A stretch of 64,000 nucleotides of DNA from Okapia johnstoni (taxonomy: Eukaryota > Chordata > Mammalia > Artiodactyla > Giraffidae), in contig CM044310.1 of the NCBI GenBank assembly GCA_024291935.2, positions 83,946,713-84,010,712 on the forward strand. The letters are read 5' to 3'. Positions 24,264-34,952 of this stretch are shown piece after piece. How positions within the stretch are numbered: position 1 is the stretch's first letter; each line of letters begins with the position of its first letter. The notes beneath the pieces were generated by a model that ran no database searches, had not been told where the DNA came from, and saw only the letters and a list, made by a program, of their open reading frames with translations. Made by a program: the position numbers and the translations under genes.

Positions 24264-25318
24264 TGTCATAAGGCTTCTGAAAGAGATGGGAATACCAGAC
24301 CATCTGACCTGTCTCTTGAGAAACCTGTATGCAGGTCAGGAAGCAACAGTTAGAACTGGACATGGAACAACAGACTGGTTCCAAATAGGAAAAGGAGTAC
24401 GTCAAGGCTGTATATTGTCACCCTGCTTATTTAACTTATATGCAGAGTACATCATGAGAAATGCTGGGCTGGAAGAAACAAAAGCTGGAATCAAGATTGC
24501 CGGGAGAAATATCAATAACCTCAGATATGCGGATGACACCACCCTTATGGCAGAAAGTGAAGAAGAACTAAAGAGCCTCTTGATGAAGGTGAAAGGGAGA
24601 GTGAAAAAGTTGGCTTAAAGCTCAACGTTCAGAAAACGAAGATCATGGCATCTGGTCCCATCACTTCATGGCAAATAGATGGGGAAACAGTGGAAACAGT
24701 GTCAGACTTTATTTTTTGGGGCTCCAGAATCACTGCTGATGGTGATTGCAGCCATGAAATTAAAAGACGCTTACTCCTTGGAAGAAAGGTTATGGCCAAC
24801 CTAGATAGCATATTTAAAAGCAGAGACATTACTTTGCCAACAAAAGTCCGTCTAGTCAAGGCTATGGTTTTTCCAGTGGTCATGTATGGATGTGAGAGTT
24901 GGACGGTGAAGAAAGCTGAGCACCGAAGAATTGATGCTTTTGAACTGTGGTGTTAGAGAAGACTCTTGAGAGTCCCTTGGACTACAAGGAGATCCAAGCA
25001 ATCCATCCTAAAAGAGATCAATCCTGGGTGTTCATTGGAAGGTCTGATGTTGAAGCTGAAACTCTAACACTTTGGCCACCTCATGCGAAGAGTTGACTCA
25101 TTGGAAAAGACCCTAATGCTGGATAGGATTGGGGGCAGGAGGAAAAGGGGACGACAGAGGATGAGATGGTTGGATGGCATCACCGACTCGATGGACATGG
25201 GTTTGAGTAGACTCTGGGAGTTGGTGATGGACAGAGAGGCCTGGCGTGCTGCAATTCATGGGGTCACAAACAGTCGGACACGACTGAGCGACTGAACTGA
25301 ACTGAACTGTCATAAGGC
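24264..25318 (+). mobile_element. BovB LINE, 5'-truncated 1.03 kb, with 11-bp TSD
   Basis: The longest and best-kept BovB here (24275-25307). It starts inside ORF2 at 'ttctgaaagagatggg' and runs to the 3' tail of 'gaact' units. Direct repeats 'tgtcataaggc' at 24264-24274 and 25308-25318 are the TSD. BovB belongs to the RTE clade and is widely accepted to have entered ruminants by horizontal transfer from a squamate source. The low decay suggests a fairly recent insertion. Confidence 0.95.
24275..25295 (+). pseudogene. BovB ORF2 reverse transcriptase and C-terminal remnant
   Basis: The first frame (24286-24618) holds reverse transcriptase blocks: GVRQGCILSP at residues 37-46 and the catalytic YADD box at residues 81-84 counted from the Met at 24286. 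A one-base deletion near 24594-24602 (inferred against recalled consensus) shifts reading to the next frame, seen at 24645-24956. That frame ends at a TAG (24954-24956) where BovB normally has Trp. After a further TAA at 25065-25067 it resumes to 25295. The endonuclease domain and the front of the RT are absent through 5' truncation. It cannot make an active protein. Confidence 0.9.
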
Positions 25319-25524
25319 AGATGAACAGAGAGGTAGGATGTTTGAATACACAGAAAGAGGAAATGATTTAAGCCAAATAGTTAGAAATACAATCCCCACG
25401 ATCAGGGCAAAGTTAAATGGATGAAGATAGTGGATCTTCTATTATCGAGTGTGTCCAAGTAGCAAATGGCCTTACTTGTCAAGGATACTACAGAAATCAT
25501 CTGAGAATCAGTTAAAGGTTACCT

Positions 25525-25651
25525 GGGCTTCCCAAGTGGCTTGGATGGTAAAGAATCTGCCAGTAATGCAGAAGACCAAAGTGAGAACTGTGGTACAGCT
25601 AGACTCGCATTGAAGGTGGATTCTTTACCACAGAGCCACTGGGGAAGCCTC
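25525..25651. repeat. Inverted pair of Bov-tA tRNA-like heads
   Basis: It begins with a plus-strand head, 'gggcttcccaagtggc' to 'taatgcagaagacc'. It ends with a minus-strand head, whose reverse complement starts 'ggcttccccagtggctc' and runs to 'caatgcgagtct'. About 20-25 bp lie between the arms. The Bov-A body is missing from both. The arms would form an imperfect hairpin of about 50 bp. Confidence 0.8.
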
Positions 25652-25652
25652 A

Positions 25653-26625
25653 TTGTCAGAACTGCTATTATGGAAAAGATAACAAGTACTGGCGAGGTTG
25701 TGGAGCAAACGGAACACCAGTGCACCATTGGTGGGAATGTCAATTTGTACGGTCAATATGGAAAACAGTATGGAGAGTCCTCAAAATATTAAAAATAGAA
25801 CTACCACATGATCCACTAATTCCACCCCTGGGTATTAATCTAAAACAAATGAAAACACTAATTAGAAAAGATATATGCACCCCCGTGTTCACAGCAACAT
25901 TATTCATAATAGCCAAAATATAGAAGCAACCTAAGAGTCCATCAATAGATGAATGGATAAGGAAGATGTTACATATTTATGTATATATGTATATACATAT
26001 AAATAAAATGGAGTATTACTCTACCATAAAAAGACAAGTGAAATCTTGCAATTTGCGATAACGTGGATGGACACAGATGGTATTACACTGTCAGACAGAG
26101 AAAGATAAATACTGTATGTGAATGATTTCACTTATATGTAGACTCTAAAAAGCAAAAAAAACCCCAAATATAACAAAACCTAAAAAGAGTTACAGATTAG
26201 AGAACAAACAGGTAGTTGCTAGAGGGGAAGTGGGTTGAAGGGAGAAAAGAAATAGGTGAGGAAGATTACGAGGTACAAACTTCCAGTTACAAAATAAATT
26301 ATTCATAGACAAGAAATGTACAATGTAGGGAATATAGTCAGTAACTATGTAATATGTATGGTGAGACATTGTAACTAGGGCTTCCCATGTAGTTCAGTCA
26401 GTAAAGCATCTGCCTGCAATGCAGGAGATCTGGGTTCAATTTCTGGGTTGGCAAGTTCCCCTGGAGAAGAAAATGGCAGCCCATTCTAGTATTCTTGCCT
26501 GGAGAATCCCATGGACAGACGAGCCTGGTATTGTGGTCATCATTTTGAAATGTTTAGAAACTTCAAATTACTATGTTGTATAAAATGGGAAGTAATAGTG
26601 TTATAGGTCAGTTATACTTTAGATG
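25653..26625 (+). repeat. L1 LINE 3' end (ORF2 end and 3' UTR), split by a SINE
   Basis: Plus-strand L1 starting near 'cagaactgctattatgg', with ORF2 end text 'gtgcaccattggtgggaatg', 'atgatccactaattccac', 'tgaatggataaggaagatg', then 3' UTR to about 26625. A Bov-tA interrupts it at 26378-26529. ORF2 is broken by many changes. The subfamily looks L1MA-like. Confidence 0.85.
26378..26529 (+). repeat. Bov-tA SINE inside L1, 3'-truncated
   Basis: Starts 'gggcttcccatgtagttc' and stops at 'gacgagcctgg', lacking the Bov-A 3' tail. The L1 3' UTR resumes just after ('tattgtggtcatcatt'), so the SINE is the younger element. Confidence 0.88.
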
Positions 26626-26639
26626 AAACTCATGGGAAA

Positions 26640-27000
26640 AACAGATGAGGTTTGTGGTTACCAGTGGTAGGGGCATGGAGGGAGGGGAGTTTGGATGAAG
26701 GCAGTCAAAAGGTACCAACTTCCAGGTATAAGATAATCACTGGGGATGTAATGTACAACATGATAAATATAACACTGCTGGATATGTTTAATATGAAAGT
26801 TGTTGAAAGAACTAATCCTAAGGGTTCTCATAACAAGGAAAATTTTTTCTAGTTCTTTAATTTTGTAGTTATCTGAGATGTATAGATGCTTACTAAATTA
26901 TTGTGATAATCATTTCATGATGTATTTAAGTCAAATTACTATGCTATATACCTTATACAGTTCTGTATGTCAATTATATCTCAATAAAATTGAAGAAAAA
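26640..27000 (+). repeat. Second L1 3' UTR in the same orientation
   Basis: Repeats the 3' UTR order of the preceding L1: 'tggttaccagtggtaggggc', 'aaggtaccaacttccagg', 'gggatgtaatgtacaacatg', ending 'atctcaataaaattgaag' and A-rich. This is a separate 5'-truncated insertion or a duplication of the first one's tail. Confidence 0.8.
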
Positions 27001-28149
27001 TAATGAATAAATCATTTTGTGAAAAAAAAAATCCTATGGATTCAAAATTAGGTGCAGACCTTGCATGGAGCCCACAGAAGTGAGAGTTCCTGAAGCAGTG
27101 GTGTTTCATAAGCAATCCAATAAAGACACCACTGGGTGGCAGGTATGGCAAGAATCTGACCCACTCATCTCTCACAGTGGCCTGGTGGACTTGAGGTGGG
27201 GCCAATGCCCCCAGACTAGCTGCCTCTAACCAGTCATAGATCTATTTACCCCTTTTGGCTAATGTGTTACATCCATCGAGCACTGTTACTAGCCACTTGG
27301 AGACAATTTCACTTTCTGCGACTTCAAACACATTATCTTCAGTTAGAACTGAAAGGGACATCAGAACACACCTCATGTTTCCTAACTCTCTAAGGAATGT
27401 TAACCTCTTACACAATTTGTACCTCAAAACAATTCTGTAAAGCAATACAGGTTTTATTATCCTTGTTTGATTAAGAGAGCAAACTGAGAATTTTTTTGTC
27501 ATTTTTAAATGAATGTCCTTTTCATGTGCTTCTTTCTCTCACCGTCTTAATCTCCTATCATTTATCTTCACTTCCACCAGAAAATACAAATGATATTTTC
27601 ATCATTTCACAGGAGTGTCTTTAATGTGATTGCCATATTGGTGGCATGAGAACTAACTACGTGAGCAAGCTCACCTATGCAGAAGGAATCTTGATACCAT
27701 TTCGAATCTTTCAGTCAAGATTCCATAAGCGCACAAGCATCTTGAAAAAAAACAAAAAAACTTAATATATTTGCTACATATTATTGTTCCAAACATATCA
27801 TTTCCAAAATGCTCATTTACCAAGAGATCTGCATAATTAGCAGGTACCAAAAAATGCTACAGAGGAATATATCCAATCTGCTGAATGACAATTCCTTTCC
27901 CCCGCAAAGGCTACAATGGCTTGACAAAAAGATGCTAAATTTTCTGTGCTGAAAAATCACACATGCCCCATCTGGGCATCAAAACAGACAGTGTTTCCAG
28001 CTTCTTCTGTTCATTCTAGGAAGATCTATGAGGCAGGTGAGCTTAGGACTGTAACAAACTAGGTTAGCATGGAGAGCATTTTGCCCCACTTATTGAAATT
28101 AAATGCTAATTGGTCCCAGAGCTGCAGACAATTCTGAGATACAAAACAG
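27001..28149. other. Stretch without gene or clear repeat
   Basis: A worn MIR in reverse may lie at about 27395-27495 ('caaaacaattctgtaaagc'). Nothing else is recognised. Frames at 26981-27205 and 27242-27502 (both minus) have no relatives that I know. Confidence 0.4.
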
Positions 28150-28248
28150 TATGCATCCTGGGCATTTCTCCTCCCACTAGTGTGAAGTCTCCTCAAAAAG
28201 CACAGATGCTGGCCTAGAGTAGGTATGTTCCTTGTTGAATGAATGAAG
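28150..28248 (+). repeat. Possible L2 3' end
   Basis: Text 'ctagagtaggtatgttcc' followed by 'ttgttgaatgaatgaa' matches the characteristic 3' end of L2. The body upstream is too diverged to be sure. Confidence 0.45.
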
Positions 28249-28309
28249 GAGGGAAAGAAGGAAGGGAGAGAGAGAGGGAGGGAGGGGAAGAGAGAAAGAA
28301 AGAAAGAAA
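28245..28309. repeat. 65-nt pure purine tract
   Basis: An unbroken A/G tract of GGGA, GAGA and GAAA units grown from the tail of the preceding L2-like end. Long mirror-like purine tracts can form triplex DNA and vary in length. No function is implied. Confidence 0.9.
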
Positions 28310-28474
28310 CAAGGGAAAATTTCCCACTTTAGCTGGGATTTCAGTTTCAAAACTAACTCCAGGCCTATCAGAAGTTGTTAGTAATTGCAGTATTTCACAA
28401 CTTTTAATATGAACGTACGAATCTCATCCAGCCACCCAGGGGGTAACATCTCCCACCACTGGCCTTTCAACACC

Positions 28475-28580
28475 TCAAAACTTTCACCTATACTATCTCA
28501 GCAGCTCCTCTGAGGGTAGATATTTTTATCCTCATTTTTCAGGTAAATAAATAGGGTCACTGAATGAGACTGGATTACCT
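28475..28580 (-). repeat. MIR SINE fragment
   Basis: Reverse MIR-like text 'gatatttttatcctcattt' and 'aataaatagggtcactgaat'. Diverged and short. Confidence 0.4.
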
Positions 28581-28589
28581 ACTGCTATT

Positions 28590-28687
28590 CATACTCTGAA
28601 ACACTAATCTCCAATGGGATGGTATGAACAGGTGGGGCCTTTAGGGGACAGTAAGTCAAAAGAGTGGAACCCGCATGATGAGATTAG
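28590..28687 (+). repeat. MLT1-like LTR, left part
   Basis: The words 'taatctccaatgggatggta', 'ggtggggcctttaggg' and 'gcatgatgagattagt' match the first part of MLT1-class MaLR LTRs. The continuation of the same LTR appears about 650 bp downstream at 29335. Confidence 0.65.
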
Positions 28688-29334
28688 TTTCACTAGGAAA
28701 AACAATCTCTTGCATGCAGCCTTTTGACCCCCACTTGGACCCAGAAGAATGGGCCTTGGGCCAGTAACACTTCCTCAGTGGTGGTGGTTTACTTGCTAAA
28801 TCATTTCCAACTCTTGCAATCCTGTGGGTTGCAGCCTTCCAGACTCCTCTGTCTATGGGATTTCCCAGGCAAGAATACTGGAGTGGGTTGCCATTTCCTT
28901 TTCCAGGGGCATCTTCCTGAACCAAGGACTGAACCCAGGTCTCCTGCACTGTAGGTGGATTCTTTACTGACTGAGCCACTCAAGAGATAAAGAGCTGGAC
29001 TTGTCACCTTATGTGGGAAATCTTCTCAGGGAAATCAGACTCACTGTGCCCCCTCTGCTCTGTCTAACCATGTATGTCATACAGCACCTGCTCAAGCCCA
29101 CTATCATAACTGTCCTCTTCCAGAAAGAAACAAAGCCCTTCTGCTACCACACAAGACAGGATGTGTGCAGATTGAAGGCTGCTGAGCTCGACCTGCTGGC
29201 CATGGAAACCCACAACTGAACCACATTTTGTCCTATCTCTTCTCTACATGAGTAAAGCACTGTTCTATCCAGTGCTTGCCTGGTTTATCTTTTCCTCGGT
29301 GACTCTAATACCATGATACAGTGGGCAGAAGAGC
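28688..29334. other. Unclassified insertion, possibly LTR, holding a SINE
   Basis: Separates the two parts of an MLT1-like LTR. Outside the Bov-tA at 28779-28982 the text ('gacccccacttggacccaga', 'aagcccactatcataact', 'tgagtaaagcactgttcta') looks like a repeat unit, perhaps an endogenous retrovirus LTR. I cannot prove terminal TG/CA or a TSD. No viral coding sequence is visible. A 170-codon minus frame (29265-29777) runs across this and the MLT1 part and is taken as chance. Confidence 0.4.
28779..28982 (-). repeat. Bov-tA SINE
   Basis: Reverse-oriented and complete: Bov-A tail at the left, body 'ggcaagaatactggagtggg', tRNA-like head ending 'gactgagccactc'. Inserted into the unclassified segment. 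Confidence 0.92.
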
Positions 29335-29545
29335 TTGAAATTCTGCCTCTGATAGTGGATAACGGATGCTAGACAGTATCCTCTGCCATGTGAGGATACG
29401 AGAAATGAGTGCTCTCCAGGCACTGGATCTGCTGGCACCTTACTCTTGAACTTTTCAACCTCCAGGACTGTGAGAAGTAAGTGCTTATTGTTTAAGCCAC
29501 ACAGTCTATGGTATTTTTTGCTACAGAAGCCCAAATTGACAGAGA
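29335..29545 (+). repeat. MLT1-like LTR, right part
   Basis: The right part of a MaLR LTR: 'ctgccatgtgaggatacga', 'caacctccaggactgtgag', 'taagccacacagtctatgg', ending 'agaagcccaaattgaca'. It continues the segment that breaks off at 28687. Confidence 0.75.
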
Positions 29546-31298
29546 TATCTATAGAAGTTTGAGAACAAGGAGAGCAAACAAGTTTCACTGAAAATATCTT
29601 CAGTCCACTGGTAGTGGCTTCTTGGAGTGTGATGCTGAGAAGAGAAGATGCATCCAAGTTCAAATGAAAGGAAAGGACTGAGTGCTTAGCAAGGGCTGCC
29701 ATGAACACTGAAGAGGAAAATAGGAAGTATGTGTGCCACATTTTGCTGATCCTAATTGGGAATTGCACTTTACTCATTCTATTCTTACTTTTTTATGGAA
29801 ACGAACCATCGCTTTTCTTTAATCCTTCAGAACCGAACTTAAGTACACCTTAGGTTCTCAACGTGAATTCAATCATTAAATCAACTAAATTAAAATGGCC
29901 TTCCATTGAGCTAGATGGCAAAGATCATGATGCTATCAAGGTAACAAGAGTAACAATAACAACAAAAACCACTAAACATCCTGGGTTTTATGAGTACAAT
30001 TTGAATCTAAGACATGCAAAGCCTCCATAATGTGCAACCTTACCTCCCTGATGAAACCCCAGGAATTTAACAAAATAGCATCCGTTCCCATGGAATGATC
30101 TCTCTCCTCCATCCACTGACTTTTAGTTGAAAATCAAATTTGAATGCTGTGTCTTCTCGTGCATCTTCAAGATTTATTCATGAGTCACAGCTGAATACTC
30201 TACGTGTTGTATTTATGTGAACAAACACACATGGAAAAAAAAATCAGTTCCATTATCTAGATAGATGTGTGTTTGTCAGCATCTGAGAGAATATCCATCC
30301 TGGATGGTATAAGTATTCAGCCACTCTTTTAAAAACATCAGTCAGGCATTGTAAGACATAACTACAGCATAAGCAATGACCTTTATATGTGTCTTCCATC
30401 CTATTTTATCTACACACTATGAAACAGAAACAAGTTGATATTGGAAATCTCTGTAATATCGGTTAAGAAGCTATTTATTTCAAATGTATTCTGCTTGGTG
30501 CACCAGCCATAATTTTATTAACAGTGGCAATGTATTGAGACATTATTCAGGGGAATTCTAACAGGTATTCATTCATTCTGCCTTACTACCCTCAACACAC
30601 CAAAACACACACACACATGTACCCTTTTGAGAAGAATCAGAGGATTCTGTTTTTTCCCCTTCCAATAAAGCATTCTATGTCACTTAGAATCTTTATAACA
30701 TTTTTTCAATTAAATTTCTAAAACCTTATCAGGAGTATGGTAACTTCATACAGGAATTCTACTCTCCAAGCTTTGTAATATTTCAAATGACTTGGTTACA
30801 GGGATTAATTTACACTACCATTCTCTAAAACGTAAATGGCACTCAAAGAAAAAAAAAACAGCTTTATTTTCCTAGAAATTTTTCTAGGATTTTTCTTTAG
30901 ATGTAGGTCATATTATACTGGTGTTCCAGCCAAACTAAATTCCTGCTACAACTCTTAGCAACACTGGATGACTCCCAACATTAGAAAAACTGGTGGCAGA
31001 AATATTGCTAATTATACTTCATGAAAAAAAATCGTAATTTGGGATACAAATTTTTCAAATTAATCAACTTTGTGCCAACTGGAATTTTCATATTATCCAC
31101 CTTAAAATTCACTGATCATAAAAGTGCTCTGCCTTCTTCACAAGAGAAATCATGACATAATTTCCCACTAACTGCCTGAACACTTTACAATGCACGCATG
31201 TGAGCTGCCATTGATCTTCCTAGGCCGAAAACATAATAGAGTCAAAATGTGCTGTTTTCTAAACCAAGCATAAGCCTAAAAAATGATCTTATTTCATC
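29546..31298. other. AT-rich stretch without gene or recognised repeat
   Basis: Nothing recognised beyond a short AC run near 30606-30618. No open frame of note. Confidence 0.5.
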
Positions 31299-31815
31299 AA
31301 TACCTCGTTTCCTATTGCCACTATAACCAATTACTAGAAGCTTAGTGGTTTAAAACAAACAAAAAAAAAACCCAATGTATTTTCTTGTAGTTACAGAGGT
31401 CAGAAGTCTGAAATGAGTCTGACAGCAATAAAATCCAAGTAGTGACAGAGTTGGTTCCTTCTGAAGACTCTGAGGAGAGAATCTGTTTCTTTGCTTTTTC
31501 ACCTTTTAGTGGATCCCTGGGTTCTTTGTTTTGTGTCCTCTTTCTCTTTTTTAAAGCCCGTCACTCTAATCTCTGTTTTTATCATCACAGTTCCTTTTTA
31601 TCTTCTGAAGTCAAATCTCTCTCTACCTCTTTCTTATAAACACATTATAATTATATGTAGGGCCCACTCAAATAATCCAGGATAATCTCCCCAACTCAAG
31701 AGTCTTCACTTAGTCACATATGCAAAGTCCTTTTTGCCATATAAATTAACATTCACAAATTTCAAAGATTAAGACCTAAATATCTTAGGGGGATATTATT
31801 CCACCAACCACATCA
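31299..31815 (-). repeat. MLT1-like MaLR LTR
   Basis: Reverse-oriented: 'cctattgccactataacca', 'agaagcttagtggtttaaaa', 'ttacagaggtcagaagtc', 'ggttccttctgaagactc', then 'agggcccactcaaataatcc' and 'aagattaagacctaaatat'. A near-complete solo LTR. Two overlapping 64-65-codon frames inside are not genes. Confidence 0.75.
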
Positions 31816-32351
31816 ACTAATTAAGTTCCTTAGAGGGAAATAAAATGGACTTCTCTTTTAAAATTAGGCACTAATCACAGAGAATATATAGAATAGAGGT
31901 AGTAACTTGAATGTAACTTGCTTGTGAGATTGTAAATCTAACCTGTAATATTAAGCTTAGTCTTTAAAATGGTATTTTAAGCAGTTTCTTGGAAATGAGT
32001 AAGGATCATGTTACACAATTAAGAAATTGGAAGCAGAGCCTATGAACAAACAGGATTTTTAGTTCTAAGCAACCAAACCCAACTTCAGCTAACTTAAGGA
32101 GGAAAGAAATTCATTAAAGGATCTATGAATCAGTGGGCAGTTACAGGGCTCAGCTCTGACTTTGAGAAAAAAAAATCGAGAAAGATGGGACATAACGAAA
32201 CATGACTTAGATTACATAATAGGAACAGTTTGATTCACATGATGTTTCTGGACTTTTACTAAACATGCTTGCGTTTTTAAAGCTCAGATGCCTGGGGTTT
32301 CATCTAGCAACACGCCTCCCTTAGTAGTAAACCCAGACAACGTAGGAGTTG
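31816..32351. other. Stretch without gene or recognised repeat
   Basis: AT-rich, with no open frame or repeat that I recognise. Confidence 0.5.
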
Positions 32352-32576
32352 TCACTGTTGTTTAGACACTAAGTTATGTCCAACTCTTTTGCAATCTCAT
32401 GGACTGTAGCCCACCAGACTCCTCTGTCCATGGGATTTCCCAGGCAAGAATACTGGAGTGGGTAGTCATTTCCTTCTCCAGGAGATCTTCCTGACCCAGT
32501 GATCGAAACCATGTATTTTGCCTTGGCAGGCAGATTCTTTACCACCGAGACACCTGAAGAGCCACCAGAGAAGCCC
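32352..32576 (-). repeat. Bov-tA SINE
   Basis: Reverse-oriented: tail 'gtttagacactaagttatgt' at the left, body 'ggatttcccaggcaagaata', head ending 'gccaccagagaagccc'. About 15 extra bases sit in the head ('gagacacctgaagagcc'). Confidence 0.92.
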
Positions 32577-33754
32577 ATAACATCAGAGTACTCAATCCAT
32601 AAAGCCATCGTGAGGATCAAATGAGATGCTACATATAAATTATTTACAACGATATCTGCCACATACCATTGAAAATAAACTGGAAAAATCACTGACCCTC
32701 ACTATTTTTGCAAATCATATCATGAATAATTTCTCAACTGTCCAAGGCAGAATCCAATCTATGACAGAGGAGTGACCAATTGGAAGTAACACAGGGCCAG
32801 GAGCCATATCCAGTGGAACAATTCAATGGTCACCTGACCATTCTCCCACCTTTTCCTGTTACCTTGGTGGTGTTAGTTCATTATTTCAATTCTTACGTAC
32901 TTGATTACCCCTTGATATAATTTAATTCTATATTTTATTTTTTGGTATACATTAAAAAATTAAAACACCAAAAAACAAACACTAATATAATTCATGGAAG
33001 TCTATTTATTGTACATGTCCATTGGATATTTTTATTTGAATAAATATTGTTAAATAGATGCATTTCAAATCTGGAGATGGAGCACATGGTAGGGATTTGG
33101 AGAGCAGACTTTTGGTAGTGATCAAAGGAAATTTTACATTCATCTGAAATGATTTTATTATCTTATTAAAAATTTTAAATTCAACCAGAGACAAATAAGA
33201 AAAAATTTTAACAACAGTTAAATTCTGTATGGTGAAAACATATGTTAATTATATTTTCTACTTTCTCAATTTCTCAAAAATATTCATACCAAGTTAAGGC
33301 ATAACAAAACAGCAAATAGCCACAAAACATACTTTAAAAGCCCAAGCATTTAGTAATATGTACAAGTCCATAAACTGGAGAGAAGATAGAATTCTTTCCA
33401 GTTGTACGAAATGGAATTTAATAAAAGGTTCATTTAATTTGTTGTATTTTGTCCAATGAAAACAGAATAGTCATACAAATATGAAAAAGACCACACAGCA
33501 TGGAAGAAGCAAAAGGTCTGAATACTAATCACTCCAGTTTGACTTTGAAATAGCACTTTGTTCTACTCTAACACAAAGGTCAAGAGCTCTAGAGAACAGT
33601 GGACTTTTCCTAATGTGGTGAAGTGGAAAACTCCCCTCCATGAGTGCAATGAGTCAACCAACCCTGGTCAAGGACAGGCTTTCTGACAAAAGCAGAGCAG
33701 GAAGAGGAGTGAGGCAAGAGAAGCCATAACTTATTAAGCACTCTACTGAAAAGA
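32577..33754. other. AT-rich stretch without gene or recognised repeat
   Basis: Nothing recognised on either strand. Confidence 0.5.
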
Positions 33755-33905
33755 TCATACACAGCTTTAAATAAGAAGATACCTCAGAGGCTAATCCTCC
33801 CTGCATACAGATGGGAAATGCGAGGCCCAAAGAGAGAAGACCAGTGTTACATAAACAGCACTTGGCAACACGCAACTGGAACCTAGGACTTCTGACCACC
33901 CTGAC
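33755..33905 (-). repeat. MIR SINE
   Basis: Reverse MIR: 'acagatgggaaatgcgaggc', 'ccaaagagagaagaccag', 'ggaacctaggacttctgacc'. Two overlapping minus frames here are chance. Confidence 0.6.
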
Positions 33906-33999
33906 CAATGAATGTTTGCCTCCTTATTTGGATCCCCGAGCAGGGAGACAATTCTCATTCCTCTCTTCCTTTGCACAGACGTCCTCTGTGCTTTGCAAA

Positions 34000-34590
34000 G
34001 CAGGTCAGCAGAGCTCTTCTCATCCTTCAAGACTGAGCTCCTTCTTTTTTGAGCCCCTAACTCTCAATTTGAGCTGGTCTTCCATCTGCACTCCATAATG
34101 TCCATTACCTTGCCTTGTCATAACTCCTCCCATTTGCTGTGTTGCCTCTCCCGCTAGACTGTTACGACTGAGAAAAGGGAGAACACAATTCCATGCTCCT
34201 TTTAAATGGAGGGATTTATTGCCAAGACTCTTTTGCACTGTGGGTCCAGGGATCTTCCTAGAGAGGGAGAGTGGAAAATGCATTGCCACAGTGGTGATTA
34301 TGGAAGCCATCAGCTCTGACATTCTGTCATTATGAAGGTCATTAGGAATCCCTCCTTTATAGCTCTGGTTGAGCTATCACTTCCACTTGAAAGTCTTCTC
34401 CTCATTAACTCAACACTCAACACTCAATTGGACCCCAAACATCCCAGCAAGATGGCCATCACCTCCTATCCATGTGGGTGTCTGTCTCTTCAACTGGATG
34501 GTTAATTTTCTTGAGGGCCAGAACCACAGGGGACACTTACCTGTGCCTAAAGGACTTTTATACCGAAGTGTGTAATAAACAGTTGTAGAT
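34000..34590 (+). repeat. L2-like remnants
   Basis: Two pieces resemble the 3' part of L2. At 34015-34170 there is 'cttcaagactgagctcc' followed by 'gctagactgtt'. At 34360-34575 there is 'tcttgagggccagaacca'. Diverged. Frames on both strands are chance. Confidence 0.4.
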
Positions 34591-34774
34591 GATAATTCCG
34601 TTACTAAAATAGTGTTCCATAGTGGCTCTACTATTGTTAGTATCAGGTTAAAAGATGATAATGAATAGGGTATGTGTGTGTGAATGTAATCAAGCTTAGA
34701 AATTAGTTGATCTCAGTGAGTCCCTGCCAGTAGCCTTGTGAGACATTATGCAAGATGGTACAGTTTTTTAAAAT

Positions 34775-34952
34775 ATTTTGATTAATTAATTTATTTGGTT
34801 GCACCAGGTCTTAGTTGCAGCAGTTGAGGTCTTTAGTTGCATCATGTGAACTCTTAGTTGAGGCATGTGGCATCTACTTCCCTGACCAGGGATCAAATCT
34901 GGGCCTCCTGCATTGGGAGAACAGAGTCTTAGGCCCAGCAGGAAAGTCCCTA
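34775..34952 (-). repeat. CHR SINE, partial
   Basis: Reverse-oriented: A/T tail 'attaattaatttatttggt', body 'tcttagttgcagcag', 'gaactcttagttgaggcatg', and a worn head 'ccctgaccagggatcaaat' to 'cagcaggaaagtccct'. Confidence 0.85.

Noticed and set aside
29265..29777. Longest non-repeat-looking open frame (170 codons, minus)
   Set aside because: It crosses an MLT1-like LTR part and an unclassified repeat-like insert, has no domain or family resemblance, and lies antisense to both.
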